The translations under genes were made by a program, and so were the position numbers. From Aquimarina latercula DSM 2041 (GTDB lineage: Bacteria > Bacteroidota > Bacteroidia > Flavobacteriales > Flavobacteriaceae), in the NCBI RefSeq assembly GCF_000430645.1, contig NZ_KE387185.1:62001-126000 (forward strand): a DNA stretch of 64,000 nucleotides, read 5' to 3'. The notes beneath the pieces were generated by a model. That model was not told the DNA's origin. It made no database searches and saw only the letters and a list, made by a program, of their open reading frames with translations. This document shows positions 35,053 through 45,000 of this stretch, one piece after another. The number at the start of each line of letters is the position of its first letter. Within the stretch, counting starts at the first letter, position 1.

Positions 35053-37019
35053 TATTTCTTAATCTCTTTAACTATAGGCAATGTAATAATTACTTCTGTT
35101 CCTAATGATTTACCCGTATTATCATACAAATCGTTTATAACAATATTGGACTGCCCTTTTACTGTTGTATTTAAAATATCTAATCTTTCATTTGTGTTTT
35201 CTGTAGCGATTGACAAATGAGATACATCAGTTCCTTTTTTCTTTAGTTGTTCTGATGCTTCTCTACCGATTCCATTATCTACAACTTTACAAACGACCAT
35301 ATCCTGTTCTTTTTGCAATGTTATATTTAGTTGTCCTGCAACGGAAGAATGAGAAAAACCATGAATTATCGCATTCTCAATAAACGGTTGTAAAATCATA
35401 GAAGGTATTCTTGGGTTACTTTCTAAAAGGACTGGATCCACATCGAAACTCGCTTCAAATTCTTCCTGAAACCTTCCTCTTTGCAGATTTACATAGGATC
35501 GAATAATCTCTAGCTCTTTTTTAAAGTTAATATATACACTATCCGAACTATTTAAAACATTTCTTATTAATCCCGAAAGTTCCGTCATATATTCGTTTGC
35601 TCTGATATTATCATTTTTTAAAATATAATTCTGTAAGGTATTAAAGCTGTTAAACAAAAAATGTGGGTTCATTGAAGATCTCAACGAAGTTAATCGTGTA
35701 TGCGTTAATTTTTCATTTATTTTATAATATTTAATACGATTAATATACCCTCTATATACTAATACCAGCACAGTAACTACTAATAATAGTCCAAGGAAAT
35801 AACTTTGCCATTTCGTCTTACTAACTTCTTTTTCTATTTTTAGATTTTTCTCTTCTAGTCCAGAAATGACTTCTTCTTTAGCTAATAATAAATTCTTACT
35901 TTCGCTTTTCGCTAATTCTTTACTTACCTTAACCTTTAATTGCCTAGATTCTAGCAATCTTATATCTCGTAAACACTGAACACTTGCTTTTAAATTTCCT
36001 GTTGTTTCATATAGCCTTGATAAATCTTCTTTTACCGTAATTAAATCAGAAATATCGTTTTTCTTTTCGAAATTATTTTTAGAAATTAAAAAGTACTCAA
36101 GTGCTTTATCATAATTTCCTAAATCATATTGTATTGCACCCATGGTGTGCATTAATCCTGGATATAAATCATCTCCATCCTTATACGTCAAATTATCATT
36201 ATCCCACTCTATATTAGTTCGTATTACCTCTAGTGCTTCTTTGGGCATTTTTTTTAAATAATATGACCAAGCAATATTATTATATACCATAATGCAATGT
36301 CTGGTCGACAATGAATTTTTCTCACAACCTACAGCAGCTAATCTAGAATAGTATAATATAGAATCAGCTTCTTTATCATTAAAAGACGCCGATAAATTTA
36401 AGTACGTAGCTCCTTTCCGTTTTTTAGTATCCTCTGGATCAATGTGTGTTAAGGCTCTTTTGAAATCAATTTTAGCTTGATCTTGATCACCTATATCTAA
36501 GAATAGTACACCTCTATTTAATAAAATATCCCACTGATAATCCGAATTGTCATCTGAAGAAGCCAAGGCTAATGCATCTCCATAATACTCTAAGGCTTTT
36601 ATATATTCTCCTATTCTATTATGTAATAAACCTAATCTGTTTTTTACATACATCAGGCATTTTTTATCATTCTGATTCGCACAATACTCACTTAAAAAAT
36701 TAAGTACATTCATGGCTCTCAAATATTCTCTAGTACTATCCGTAAAAAAGCGTTCAATTTTATAAACCATCCTTTTTACACTATCAATATCCGAGCTGTT
36801 CTGAATTAGTTCAAAAGCATTATCGTACTCTTTTTTAGCATTTACAATGTCATTTGCTTTAAATAAGCTATCTCCTGTTTTTAGTATTTTCTGAAGAGAC
36901 TCTTTTTGCAACTTTATAGGTTGATTTAACTCTTTATCTAGGGCTTCTTGAGATACAACATTAAAACACCCAAAAAAAAGTATACTAATCGAAATGAAAA
37001 AGGTTCTAAAAAAAGTCAT
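35052..37019 (-). CDS. TPR-containing LytS/YehU-type sensor histidine kinase
   Basis: The 655 residues start with a signal peptide, continue with a periplasmic array of TPR-like repeats (about 45-390) and a coiled coil, cross the membrane once (about 405-424) and end in a His_kinase domain. The phosphoacceptor is His453 in SSMNPHFLFNSFNTLQNYI, and the ATP-binding part has MILQPFIENAIIHGF and VVDNGIGR. It pairs with the LytTR regulator gene that follows with a one-base overlap. The preceding ogt gene also overlaps by one base. Confidence 0.93.
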   Translation of the reverse strand: MTFFRTFFISISILFFGCFNVVSQEALDKELNQPIKLQKESLQKILKTGDSLFKANDIVNAKKEYDNAFELIQNSSDIDSVKRMVYKIERFFTDSTREYLRAMNVLNFLSEYCANQNDKKCLMYVKNRLGLLHNRIGEYIKALEYYGDALALASSDDNSDYQWDILLNRGVLFLDIGDQDQAKIDFKRALTHIDPEDTKKRKGATYLNLSASFNDKEADSILYYSRLAAVGCEKNSLSTRHCIMVYNNIAWSYYLKKMPKEALEVIRTNIEWDNDNLTYKDGDDLYPGLMHTMGAIQYDLGNYDKALEYFLISKNNFEKKNDISDLITVKEDLSRLYETTGNLKASVQCLRDIRLLESRQLKVKVSKELAKSESKNLLLAKEEVISGLEEKNLKIEKEVSKTKWQSYFLGLLLVVTVLVLVYRGYINRIKYYKINEKLTHTRLTSLRSSMNPHFLFNSFNTLQNYILKNDNIRANEYMTELSGLIRNVLNSSDSVYINFKKELEIIRSYVNLQRGRFQEEFEASFDVDPVLLESNPRIPSMILQPFIENAIIHGFSHSSVAGQLNITLQKEQDMVVCKVVDNGIGREASEQLKKKGTDVSHLSIATENTNERLDILNTTVKGQSNIVINDLYDNTGKSLGTEVIITLPIVKEIKK

Positions 37020-37498
37020 TAAAAAAGGGATTGTTGCTTTACAGGGTTTTCATGATCTAATAACCATTTTTTGCGCCACAATCCTCCAGCATATCCGGTA
37101 AGAGAACCATCACTACCAATAACACGATGACATGGAACAACCACCCAAAGCGGGTTTTTTCCATTCGCAGTGGCGGCTGCTCTTATGCATTTCGGATCGC
37201 CAAGTCGTTTAGCTATATCTAAATAACTTACTGTTTTTCCAAAAGGAATATTAGAAAGCTCTCTCCAAACTCTTTTCTGAAAATCTGTCCCTGATGGATT
37301 TAAATCAATATTGAAATCGGTTCGATTCCCTTCGAAATAATCTTGTAGTTGAGTAACTACATCTTTAAGTTCGTCCGGAATTTTATCGGAAGGTATATGT
37401 TCTTTATCTGCTGTTATAGAAATCTTAGAAACACCATTTTCATCACCTGTAATAGAAGCAATACCTAAAGGAGTTTCTATGAAAACGGTAGAAATCAC
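37019..37498 (-). CDS. ogt: methylated-DNA-protein cysteine methyltransferase
   Basis: The 159-residue protein removes O6-alkyl groups from guanine by transfer to its own cysteine. The helix-turn-helix region is seen in FQKRVWRELSNIPFGKTVSY, the arginine finger in IRAAATANGKNP, and the acceptor motif PCHRV has Cys123, followed by GSDGSLTGYAGGLWRK. Length and motifs are complete. It overlaps the CNNM gene upstream by four bases (ATGA) and the kinase gene downstream by one. Confidence 0.94.
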   Translation of the reverse strand: MISTVFIETPLGIASITGDENGVSKISITADKEHIPSDKIPDELKDVVTQLQDYFEGNRTDFNIDLNPSGTDFQKRVWRELSNIPFGKTVSYLDIAKRLGDPKCIRAAATANGKNPLWVVVPCHRVIGSDGSLTGYAGGLWRKKWLLDHENPVKQQSLF

Positions 37499-38613
37499 TC
37501 TTCTTTTTTATCATTCAGAATACCTAAACGTCTTGCTCTTGTTTCCCAATTTTTTCGGGCAAGAATTTGCATATCTGTTTCTGTATCACTTTCATCAACA
37601 ATCTCTAAGCCTAGTAATGTTTCTATTACATCTTCCATGGTTACTAATCCACTAACAGAACCATATTCATCCACAACCAATGCTATGTGATTTTTGGTCT
37701 GAATTAAATCATTAAATAAGTCTGGAATAGGTAAGTTTCTATTAGTAAATATGATTGGTCTTTTTATTTCCCCAAGAAGTTTATGACCATTCTGATTGGC
37801 CATTTCTTTAAAAATTTCATCTTTTAATACCTGTCCGGTTATGTTATCTGCTTTATCTTTATAAACGGGTATTCTAGAAAAACGAAGGTTTTGATTTTCA
37901 TTAAAAAACTCTTGTACCGTAGTATCTTCTGAGGCAGTTTTAATAACAGTTCTAGGAGTCATTACATCCTTAGTAAAAATCGTTTTAAAATTTAAAAGGT
38001 TTTTAATCACCTTAGACTCCGATTCCTCGAAAACACCTTCTTCTTCCGCTATATCAGCCATGGCTGTAAAATCTTCTCTACTCAATACTGATCCATGATG
38101 TCCTTTTCCCCCTATCAGTTTTGTTGTTAATTGTAATAGCCATAAAATCCCTGTCCATTTAAGTGGCCAGATCAATACGTTTAATGCTTTAGAAGTAAAA
38201 TTAGAGAGTTGTTTCCAATACGTAGCACCAATAGTTTTTGGTATAATCTCTGAAGCAACTAATATCAATATGGTCATTATAGAAGAAACTACTCCTACCA
38301 TTAGATCTTCTGTCATTTCTATTCCAAAAATCTTACGAGTTTCGGTTCCATACATTTCTGCATATGCGACTTTTGCTTGCACACCTACTAAAATAGCTCC
38401 TACTGTATGAGCAATTGTATTAAGTGTTAAAATAGCAATTAGCGGTCGATCAACATCTTTCTTTAGTTTTTCTAATGCTGTTGCGTATGCTTTTCCTTCT
38501 TTTTTCTTAACATTAATAAAGGTAGGAGTGATACTTAGTAATACCGCTTCTAGTATTGAACATAAAAAAGAAAAGAAAATAGATACGACTCCGTATACAA
38601 GTAATAATGCCAT
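37495..38613 (-). CDS. CNNM/CBS-domain membrane protein (hemolysin C family)
   Basis: The 372 residues begin with a CNNM (DUF21) transmembrane domain (about 1-175, three to four hydrophobic segments, with SEIIPKTIGATYWKQLS) and continue with two CBS domains (about 200-325, starting FTKDVMTPRTVIKTA and ending LVVDEYGSVSGLVTMEDVIE). The C-terminal CorC_HlyC domain is missing, as in the short members. These proteins are linked to magnesium or other divalent-cation transport. It overlaps ogt by four bases. Confidence 0.9.
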   Translation of the reverse strand: MALLLVYGVVSIFFSFLCSILEAVLLSITPTFINVKKKEGKAYATALEKLKKDVDRPLIAILTLNTIAHTVGAILVGVQAKVAYAEMYGTETRKIFGIEMTEDLMVGVVSSIMTILILVASEIIPKTIGATYWKQLSNFTSKALNVLIWPLKWTGILWLLQLTTKLIGGKGHHGSVLSREDFTAMADIAEEEGVFEESESKVIKNLLNFKTIFTKDVMTPRTVIKTASEDTTVQEFFNENQNLRFSRIPVYKDKADNITGQVLKDEIFKEMANQNGHKLLGEIKRPIIFTNRNLPIPDLFNDLIQTKNHIALVVDEYGSVSGLVTMEDVIETLLGLEIVDESDTETDMQILARKNWETRARRLGILNDKKEE

Positions 38614-38686
38614 AATTATAATTAGTTGGTTTTGCTAAAGTACGGATTTGGTATTCATTTGCGAAAATAAAAATATAGAATACTTA

Positions 38687-39202
38687 TTACCAGCCCACAT
38701 ACTTTGGCGGTTTTATCTCATTGAGATTTAGATATACAATTAATTGACCTCTATGATGTGTTACATGATCTTGGAGTAGATTTAAAATCTGAAGTTTAGA
38801 CTTTGGTCCTGCAAAAAAATCGACTTTAGCAGTTAATGATTCTTCTGATACCTCTGTTACTCTTTTAGATACTTCATCAAATGAATTTTTTAGAAACTCA
38901 ATGATTTCATTTTTAGTATTTGGAGCATTATCTGCAAGTTTCTTCCTGTCAAAATCTTCTTCCGAGAAGTATGTAGTACTTAACCATAACATATTACCAC
39001 AAATATGTAGCAATTGATTTTTAAAATCCATTTCTCTTTCTGTCGGCGCAAATGCATATTTTTCTTCTGGCATTGCATCAGCCATCTCTAATAAATATGT
39101 TTTAGAATTATTCCATTTTTCTAAAAATGCGGATTTCGGTGTTATTTGCTGAGACATTGCGGTATATGATGTGAGAAAAAGAAGTAAATATATCTTTTTC
39201 AT
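38687..39202 (-). CDS. exported DinB-like protein
   Basis: The 171 residues start with a signal peptide (MKKIYLLLFLTSYTAMSQQ) and continue as a four-helix DinB-like bundle. The metal ligands of the family are present as a histidine in LLHICGNMLW and the pair in QDHVTHHRGQLIVYL. DinB-fold proteins are metal-dependent enzymes such as thiol S-transferases; this exported version has no known substrate. Its start overlaps the cytochrome stop by one base. Confidence 0.82.
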   Translation of the reverse strand: MKKIYLLLFLTSYTAMSQQITPKSAFLEKWNNSKTYLLEMADAMPEEKYAFAPTEREMDFKNQLLHICGNMLWLSTTYFSEEDFDRKKLADNAPNTKNEIIEFLKNSFDEVSKRVTEVSEESLTAKVDFFAGPKSKLQILNLLQDHVTHHRGQLIVYLNLNEIKPPKYVGW

Positions 39203-39597
39203 TACTTGGTTACTTCGTTCATATACAACTCTATCGCCTTTAACTCATCGTCACTGAATTTTTCTAAACGCACAAAGTTTGTTTTCATAACTGCATAGTT
39301 ATCTGGATCTACAATTGGATCTTTTTTCTGTCTAAGAAAACCTATAATATCACCATTCTGTTCTTTGTATATTTTCATGATATCGTTAACACTCGGACCA
39401 ACAGATTTTTTATCCAATCTATGACAAGAATAACAATTACCTTTTCCTTTAAATAGCTTTTCGCCCAATGCAAACTCTGGAGATTTTTCTTTTTTCTTTC
39501 CTCCAATTACTATTTTTTCTTTTTCAGGTTTTTTTTCTGATTGACAGCTAGTTGCTACAAATGCAATGCTTAAGAGCGCAATAAAAATGTTCTTCAT
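39202..39597 (-). CDS. small class I cytochrome c lipoprotein
   Basis: From the ATG at 39597 the 131-residue product has a lipoprotein signal (MKNIFIALLSIAFVATSC, Cys18), a charged linker and a mono-heme domain with CYSCH (55-59). A methionine in DNYAVMKTNF is the likely distal ligand. It would sit on the periplasmic face of a membrane and shuttle electrons. The ATG 11 codons upstream breaks the lipoprotein signal. It lies in the tight gene string with hemB, which makes part of its cofactor pathway; that link may be only positional. Confidence 0.85.
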   Translation of the reverse strand: MKNIFIALLSIAFVATSCQSEKKPEKEKIVIGGKKKEKSPEFALGEKLFKGKGNCYSCHRLDKKSVGPSVNDIMKIYKEQNGDIIGFLRQKKDPIVDPDNYAVMKTNFVRLEKFSDDELKAIELYMNEVTK

Positions 39598-39607
39598 TTG
39601 TGTGATC

Positions 39608-39988
39608 TTATGAATTAAATAAATTATCAATATCCTTCTTAAATCTTTCTAATAAGTCTTTAGAGAAACTATTAATTACCTTTTCTTCTTTAGAGCCAAT
39701 ACCATCCTTTGCTTCCGCGATTTTGGTCAACGCATATATCATAAAATCGTATTCTTCATCCGGACCGTTATCCGAAAACACCTCAATTACTCTTTTATAA
39801 AGTGTTTCGATATCACTATCATTCGCATTTTCATAATCAAAAGACCATTTAATTTCTTGTCCTTTTGGATGTGCTTTTAATATTTCTTCTAGCGTATGTA
39901 CTTCTTCTTTTTCAATCACACCATCACTCATTGCAATTACATACAATAATTCTCCAAATGTCTGATACAATCGATCTCTACTTACCAT
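39608..39988 (-). CDS. TerB-like protein
   Basis: A soluble 126-residue helical protein. The motif FGELLYVIAMSDGVIEKEEVHTL, with DGVIEKEE as a calcium- or metal-binding-type loop, and the later repeat ALTKIAEAKDGIGSKEEKVI are characteristic of the TerB/TerB-like fold. TerB proteins take part in tellurite resistance or general envelope stress systems; isolated members have no clear role. It lies 19 bases after hemB and is followed by the cytochrome gene. Confidence 0.72.
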   Translation of the reverse strand: MVSRDRLYQTFGELLYVIAMSDGVIEKEEVHTLEEILKAHPKGQEIKWSFDYENANDSDIETLYKRVIEVFSDNGPDEEYDFMIYALTKIAEAKDGIGSKEEKVINSFSKDLLERFKKDIDNLFNS

Positions 39989-40007
39989 AGCTATTTTCTA
40001 TTTAAAT

Positions 40008-40982
40008 TTAACCCAAAAGTTTAACTACATCTTTTGCAAAATAACTTGCAATGATATTTGCTCCTGCTCTTTTAAACGCAATTAATTGTTCCATCATAAT
40101 TGAATTGTGATCTAGCCAACCCTTTTCTGCTGCCGCTTTTAACATAGCGTATTCTCCACTTACCTGATATACCGCAACTGGAACGTCTACAGCATCACTA
40201 ACATCTCTTAAAATATCCAAATACGCCAATCCAGGTTTTACCATCACAATATCAGCACCTTCATCAATATCCGCTAGGGTCTCTTTAATAGCTTCATCTC
40301 TATTAGAGAAATCCATTTGATATGTTTTTTTATCTCCAAAACCAGGCGCAGAATCTAATGCATCTCTAAAAGGGCCATAAAATGCCGACGCATATTTTGC
40401 ACTATAGCTCATAATACCAGTGTTCTTATAGTTTTCAGTTTCTAGCAATTCTCTTATTGCCAAAATCCTACCATCCATCATATCACTTGGTGCCACAAAA
40501 TCTGCTCCTGCTTGTGCATGGGACAAAGACATTTTCGCTAACACTTCGCAGGTTGGGTCATTTACTATGTATCCTTCTTCTACAATACCATCATGTCCGT
40601 ATGAAGAATATGGATCAAGTGCTACATCCGTCATTACTAACATCTCAGGAGCTACATCTTTTACTATTTTAATTGCACGTTGCATTAATCCATCTGGATT
40701 CAACGCTTCGGTACCTTTATTATCCTTCAGGTTATCAGGAACTTTTACAAAAAGTAATACCGCTTTCAATCCCATATTCCATAAATCTTTGACTTCGTCT
40801 TTTAATAAATCAAGACTATATCTATAATATCCGGGCATGGAAGCTATTTCTTGCTTTACACTAGTGCCTTCTACTATAAAAAGCGGGACTAAAAAATCAT
40901 TTGGGGTTATTATATGTTCTCTAACCAAAGATCTAATTGATTCTGAGGTTCGTAATCTTCTATTTCTACGTAATTGATACAT
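40008..40982 (-). CDS. hemB: delta-aminolevulinic acid dehydratase (porphobilinogen synthase)
   Basis: HemB condenses two 5-aminolevulinate molecules to porphobilinogen. The 324 residues are full length. The Schiff-base lysines are in SAKYAS (Lys196) and MVKPG (Lys249). At the site where zinc enzymes have three cysteines this protein reads DVALDPYSSYGHDG (119-132), so it should be of the magnesium-dependent type. It is the first gene of the minus-strand string, about 14 kb from the main hem cluster. Confidence 0.96.
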   Translation of the reverse strand: MYQLRRNRRLRTSESIRSLVREHIITPNDFLVPLFIVEGTSVKQEIASMPGYYRYSLDLLKDEVKDLWNMGLKAVLLFVKVPDNLKDNKGTEALNPDGLMQRAIKIVKDVAPEMLVMTDVALDPYSSYGHDGIVEEGYIVNDPTCEVLAKMSLSHAQAGADFVAPSDMMDGRILAIRELLETENYKNTGIMSYSAKYASAFYGPFRDALDSAPGFGDKKTYQMDFSNRDEAIKETLADIDEGADIVMVKPGLAYLDILRDVSDAVDVPVAVYQVSGEYAMLKAAAEKGWLDHNSIMMEQLIAFKRAGANIIASYFAKDVVKLLG

Positions 40983-41054
40983 TAATTTTGCTAGTAATTT
41001 GTAAGAATTGTAAATATACCAACTTATAACGTAATTTCTAGGTGATCATTTTCA

Positions 41055-41062
41055 CAAAATTA
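41055..41062 (-). promoter_or_regulatory. possible -7 element of the hemB promoter
   Basis: On the minus strand TAATTTTG matches TAnnTTTG exactly, 72 bases before the hemB start. TTG (41090-41088) is 25 bases upstream, rather far for the -33 element, so the call is weak. Confidence 0.35.
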
Positions 41063-41137
41063 AACCAATTGTGTAACAAACTCTTAACAACACCTACTAA
41101 CTATTTAATAGATAAAAATTGCTAAAAGATATTTCGT

Positions 41138-42019
41138 ATGCTCACAATAAAAAATTTAAACAAAACATATCCCAATGGAACCAAGGCTCTAAATAATGTT
41201 AATCTAACATTAGAAAAAGGAATGTTTGGTTTGTTAGGTCCTAACGGTGCTGGAAAATCAACATTAATGAGAACGATTGCTACACTACAGTTGGCTGATA
41301 CTGGGTCTATTGATTTTGATGGTATTGACGTTTTTAAACAACCCGAGGAATTACGAAAAGTATTAGGATATTTACCACAAGACTTTGGGGTTTACCCCAA
41401 GGTTTCTGCAGAGATGATGCTTAATCACATTGCTAAAGTAAAAGGAATTACCAATAGCACAGAACGAAAAGGATATGTTGCTGATTTATTAAACAAAGTA
41501 AACTTATATAAATTTAGAGATCGTAATCTTGGAGACTATTCTGGAGGAATGCGACAACGTTTTGGAATCGCACAAGCATTATTAGGAAATCCAAAATTAA
41601 TTATTGTTGATGAACCTACTGCTGGTTTAGATCCATTAGAGCGTAATCGTTTCCACAACCTACTAAGTGAATTAGGAGAAAACGCTGTGGTTATACTTTC
41701 TACACATATCGTTGATGATGTAACAAATCTATGTGAACATATGGCGGTATTTAATGAAGGGACTATATTGGCACAAGGAAATCCGCAAGAACTTTCTGCT
41801 ACTTTGGATGGGAAAATATTTAAAAAGCAAATAGAAAAATCGCAATTACAACAGTATCAAAATAGATACACTGTACTCTCCAATTATCTTAGAGGAGGTC
41901 AGTTTTTTGTCAATATATACAGCGAAAATACTCCTGAAGAAGGTTTCGAAAAAATGAATAATGGTTTAGAAGAATTCTATTTCTACAGTATCAACCAAAA
42001 TCAAGCACAGGAGGCATAA
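41138..42019 (+). CDS. ABC transporter ATP-binding protein
   Basis: The 293 residues carry Walker A GPNGAGKS (34-41), the Q-loop LPQDFG, the signature YSGGMRQRFGIAQALLGNP, Walker B LIIVDEPTAGLDP and the switch His in LSTHIVDDV. The C-terminal 75 residues are a helical extension usual for exporters of the CcmA type. Its partner permease starts two bases after the stop codon. Cargo unknown. Confidence 0.93.
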   Translation: MLTIKNLNKTYPNGTKALNNVNLTLEKGMFGLLGPNGAGKSTLMRTIATLQLADTGSIDFDGIDVFKQPEELRKVLGYLPQDFGVYPKVSAEMMLNHIAKVKGITNSTERKGYVADLLNKVNLYKFRDRNLGDYSGGMRQRFGIAQALLGNPKLIIVDEPTAGLDPLERNRFHNLLSELGENAVVILSTHIVDDVTNLCEHMAVFNEGTILAQGNPQELSATLDGKIFKKQIEKSQLQQYQNRYTVLSNYLRGGQFFVNIYSENTPEEGFEKMNNGLEEFYFYSINQNQAQEA

Positions 42020-42021
42020 TT

Positions 42022-45000
42022 ATGAAAGAAATATTCTTATTCGAATTACAGTATCGGTTCCGTAGGCCTGCTACCTGGATTTATGCTGGATTAGGTATGT
42101 TAATGGCGGGGTTATTAGCATATTTAATGCAATCATCTACTGCTCAGTTTGTAAACAGTCCCAATAATATTGCCGAGATTATTGGTCCTATTTCTGTTAT
42201 TTCTATTTTCTTTTATGCTGCTATAATGGGTGTCCCCATATTTAGAGATCAAGATCATAAAACAGCACAAACCTATTTTACCTTTCCAATTACACAAAAG
42301 TCCTATGTATTAGGTAGATTCTTTGGGAGTTTTACTATTGTTTCGTTACTAAATCTCTTTATTGTCCTTGGAGCTATTATTGGATTTACAATGGGTATGT
42401 TAGCCGAAAGACCAGATTATGGAGATTATGATGTTTTTAATATATCATCCTACCTACTGCCTTTTATATTTTTATTACAAGTTAATGCATTTTTAATTGG
42501 TGCATTATTCTTTTCTCTTATGGCTTTTTTTAGAAAAATGTCAATCATATATTTAGGAGGGATATGCCTTTTGCTGTTGTATACATTAGCTGGTAACTTT
42601 TTAGGTGATATCGATAATGAATGGCTAAGTGTGTATTTAGATCCCTTTGGAGGAGAGGCATGGAGCTATGTGAAAAAATATTGGTCAATAAATGAACTAA
42701 ATACCAATCAATTACCGATTTATGGTAAGTTTTTATTAAATCGAATGATTTGGCTAGGAATTGGTATTGCATTTTTTCTGATTGCATTTTTTAGATTCGA
42801 TTATAAAAAATTTCTTGTTTCTAGTAGCAAAGCTAAAAAAGTAAATACTGATGAATACGTTCCATCTATGATTAGTTCAATTACTCAGGTATTTAACAAA
42901 AAAACAGCTAGAAAGAATTTGTTGTCTTTAAGTAAAATTGAGTTCTTATCGATAATTAAAGACCCTGTTTTTTTAGTTTTGGTTATAATCGGAGTAGTAA
43001 CATCTATTATTCTTATCTACTTTAATAATGAAACTTATGGAACCCCTAATCTTCCAATTACTAGATATATAATTGATAACATTACCGTTGGAATTACATT
43101 ACTATCCATAGTGATTTTAATTATTTATGCGGGAGAAGCTGTTCATAGAACTCGTAAAAACAAAACTTTTGTTTTTTATGATGCCCTACCAATAAGCAAC
43201 CAAAGTTTATACTTTTCTAAAGTATTATCACTAATAGGAATCTCATTGGTATTGACACTAATTCATATTTTAATTGGTATTTTATATCAGACATTTAATG
43301 GTTATTTTGATTATGATCTAGGTACTTATATTACCTATAACTTCATGATCACCTTTACCAATTTTTTAATGACTACCCTACTAGCGTTTTTTATCCATGT
43401 ATTGGTCAATAATAAGTTTCTAGGATATTTTATCGTTATATTGATTTATATTGGATCCCCTCTATTAATAACTTTAGCCTTTAAAAGCGACAACCCATTG
43501 ATTCGTTTCAGAGGAACTACACCTTTTTTTATAAGTGATCTCAACGAATTTGGTCACTATCTTAAAGGTATTTTTTGGTTAAAATTATATTGGATTTTAC
43601 TAACCGCCGTTCTTTTATTAATCGGAATGTTGTTTTGGACACGAGGATTCTTTTCTACTAGTAAAGAAAGATTAACATTTGCAAAAAGAAGGTTTACGGG
43701 AAAAACAGTTGTTGTTGTGTCTGTCAATTTTATATTCTTCATATCCGTAGCTGGCTATAGTTATTACAACCTAAAAGTTCTAAATACTATTGAGGATGGT
43801 GATTTCTTTAATGAAATAGCAGCAAATGCCGAAAAGAAATATACTAGATTGATCAATCAAGCACATCCACAGGTAACTGATCTCAAAGCTTATATTGATG
43901 TATTTCCAGAAACAAGAGAATTAAAAGCCAAAGGAGAGTTTACATTAATTAATAATTACAATACTCCAATTGACACATTATTATTAAATGTTCAATATCC
44001 TGCAGAACACACCCAACTAGAAGAAATCTTATATAATGGAAATCCTATCAATCCTGTAATTTCTGATACTGTAAATAGAATGTATTTTTATAAATTACCA
44101 AATACACTGCAACCTAAGGATACCGCAGAATTATCAATTTCTATGTCTGCAGAAACTAAAGGTTTTTCCAATAGAATGGAAACTCAGGTATTAAACAATG
44201 GTACATTTTTAAACAGTTCTATTTTTCCTAGTTTTCATTATGATATAAGTCTAAGTGATAACGGAATCCGAAAAAAATACGGATTAAAAAAATTAGATTA
44301 TTTGTTTCCTCCGAGAACAGATTCTACCGCATTAAAGAAAAATTTATTCAATGAAGATGCAAACTATATAAATTTTGAAGCTATTGTAAGTACCTCATCT
44401 GATCAGATTGCCATTGCACCTGGTAAATTAGCAAAAGAATGGAAGGAAAATGACAGATCATATTTTCATTATGACTTAGAGTCTCAGACTGATTTATTCT
44501 TTAACGTTGTTTCTGCAAGATATGATGTAGAACGATCCAACTGGATAGCTCCAAGTGGGAAAAAAGTGGATATAGAAATCTATCATTCTCCCAAACATAA
44601 AAGAAACCTTAAATACTTTATTGATGGAGCGAAAGCTGGCTTAGAATATTTTTCTCAGAATTTTCATGAATACCCCAATTCAGTTCTGAGAATTGTAGAG
44701 TTTCCCGCGCATGCAACTTTTGCACAATCATTTGCAACTACAATTCCATATTCCGAAAATTTTGGATTTTCTGCCGATTTTGACAAGGCAGAAGATTTTA
44801 ACTATGCTTTTCGTGTAACAACACATGAAGTAGCACATCAGTGGTGGGGACATATTGTAACACCAAGCAAAACTTCTGGAGCTAATATTATTTCTGAAAC
44901 TCTAGCCGAATACTCTTCATTAATGACTATGAAAAAGCAATATGGAGAAAATGGCATCAAAAACTTTCTAAAATATTCTCTAGATAATTATTTAAGTAAT

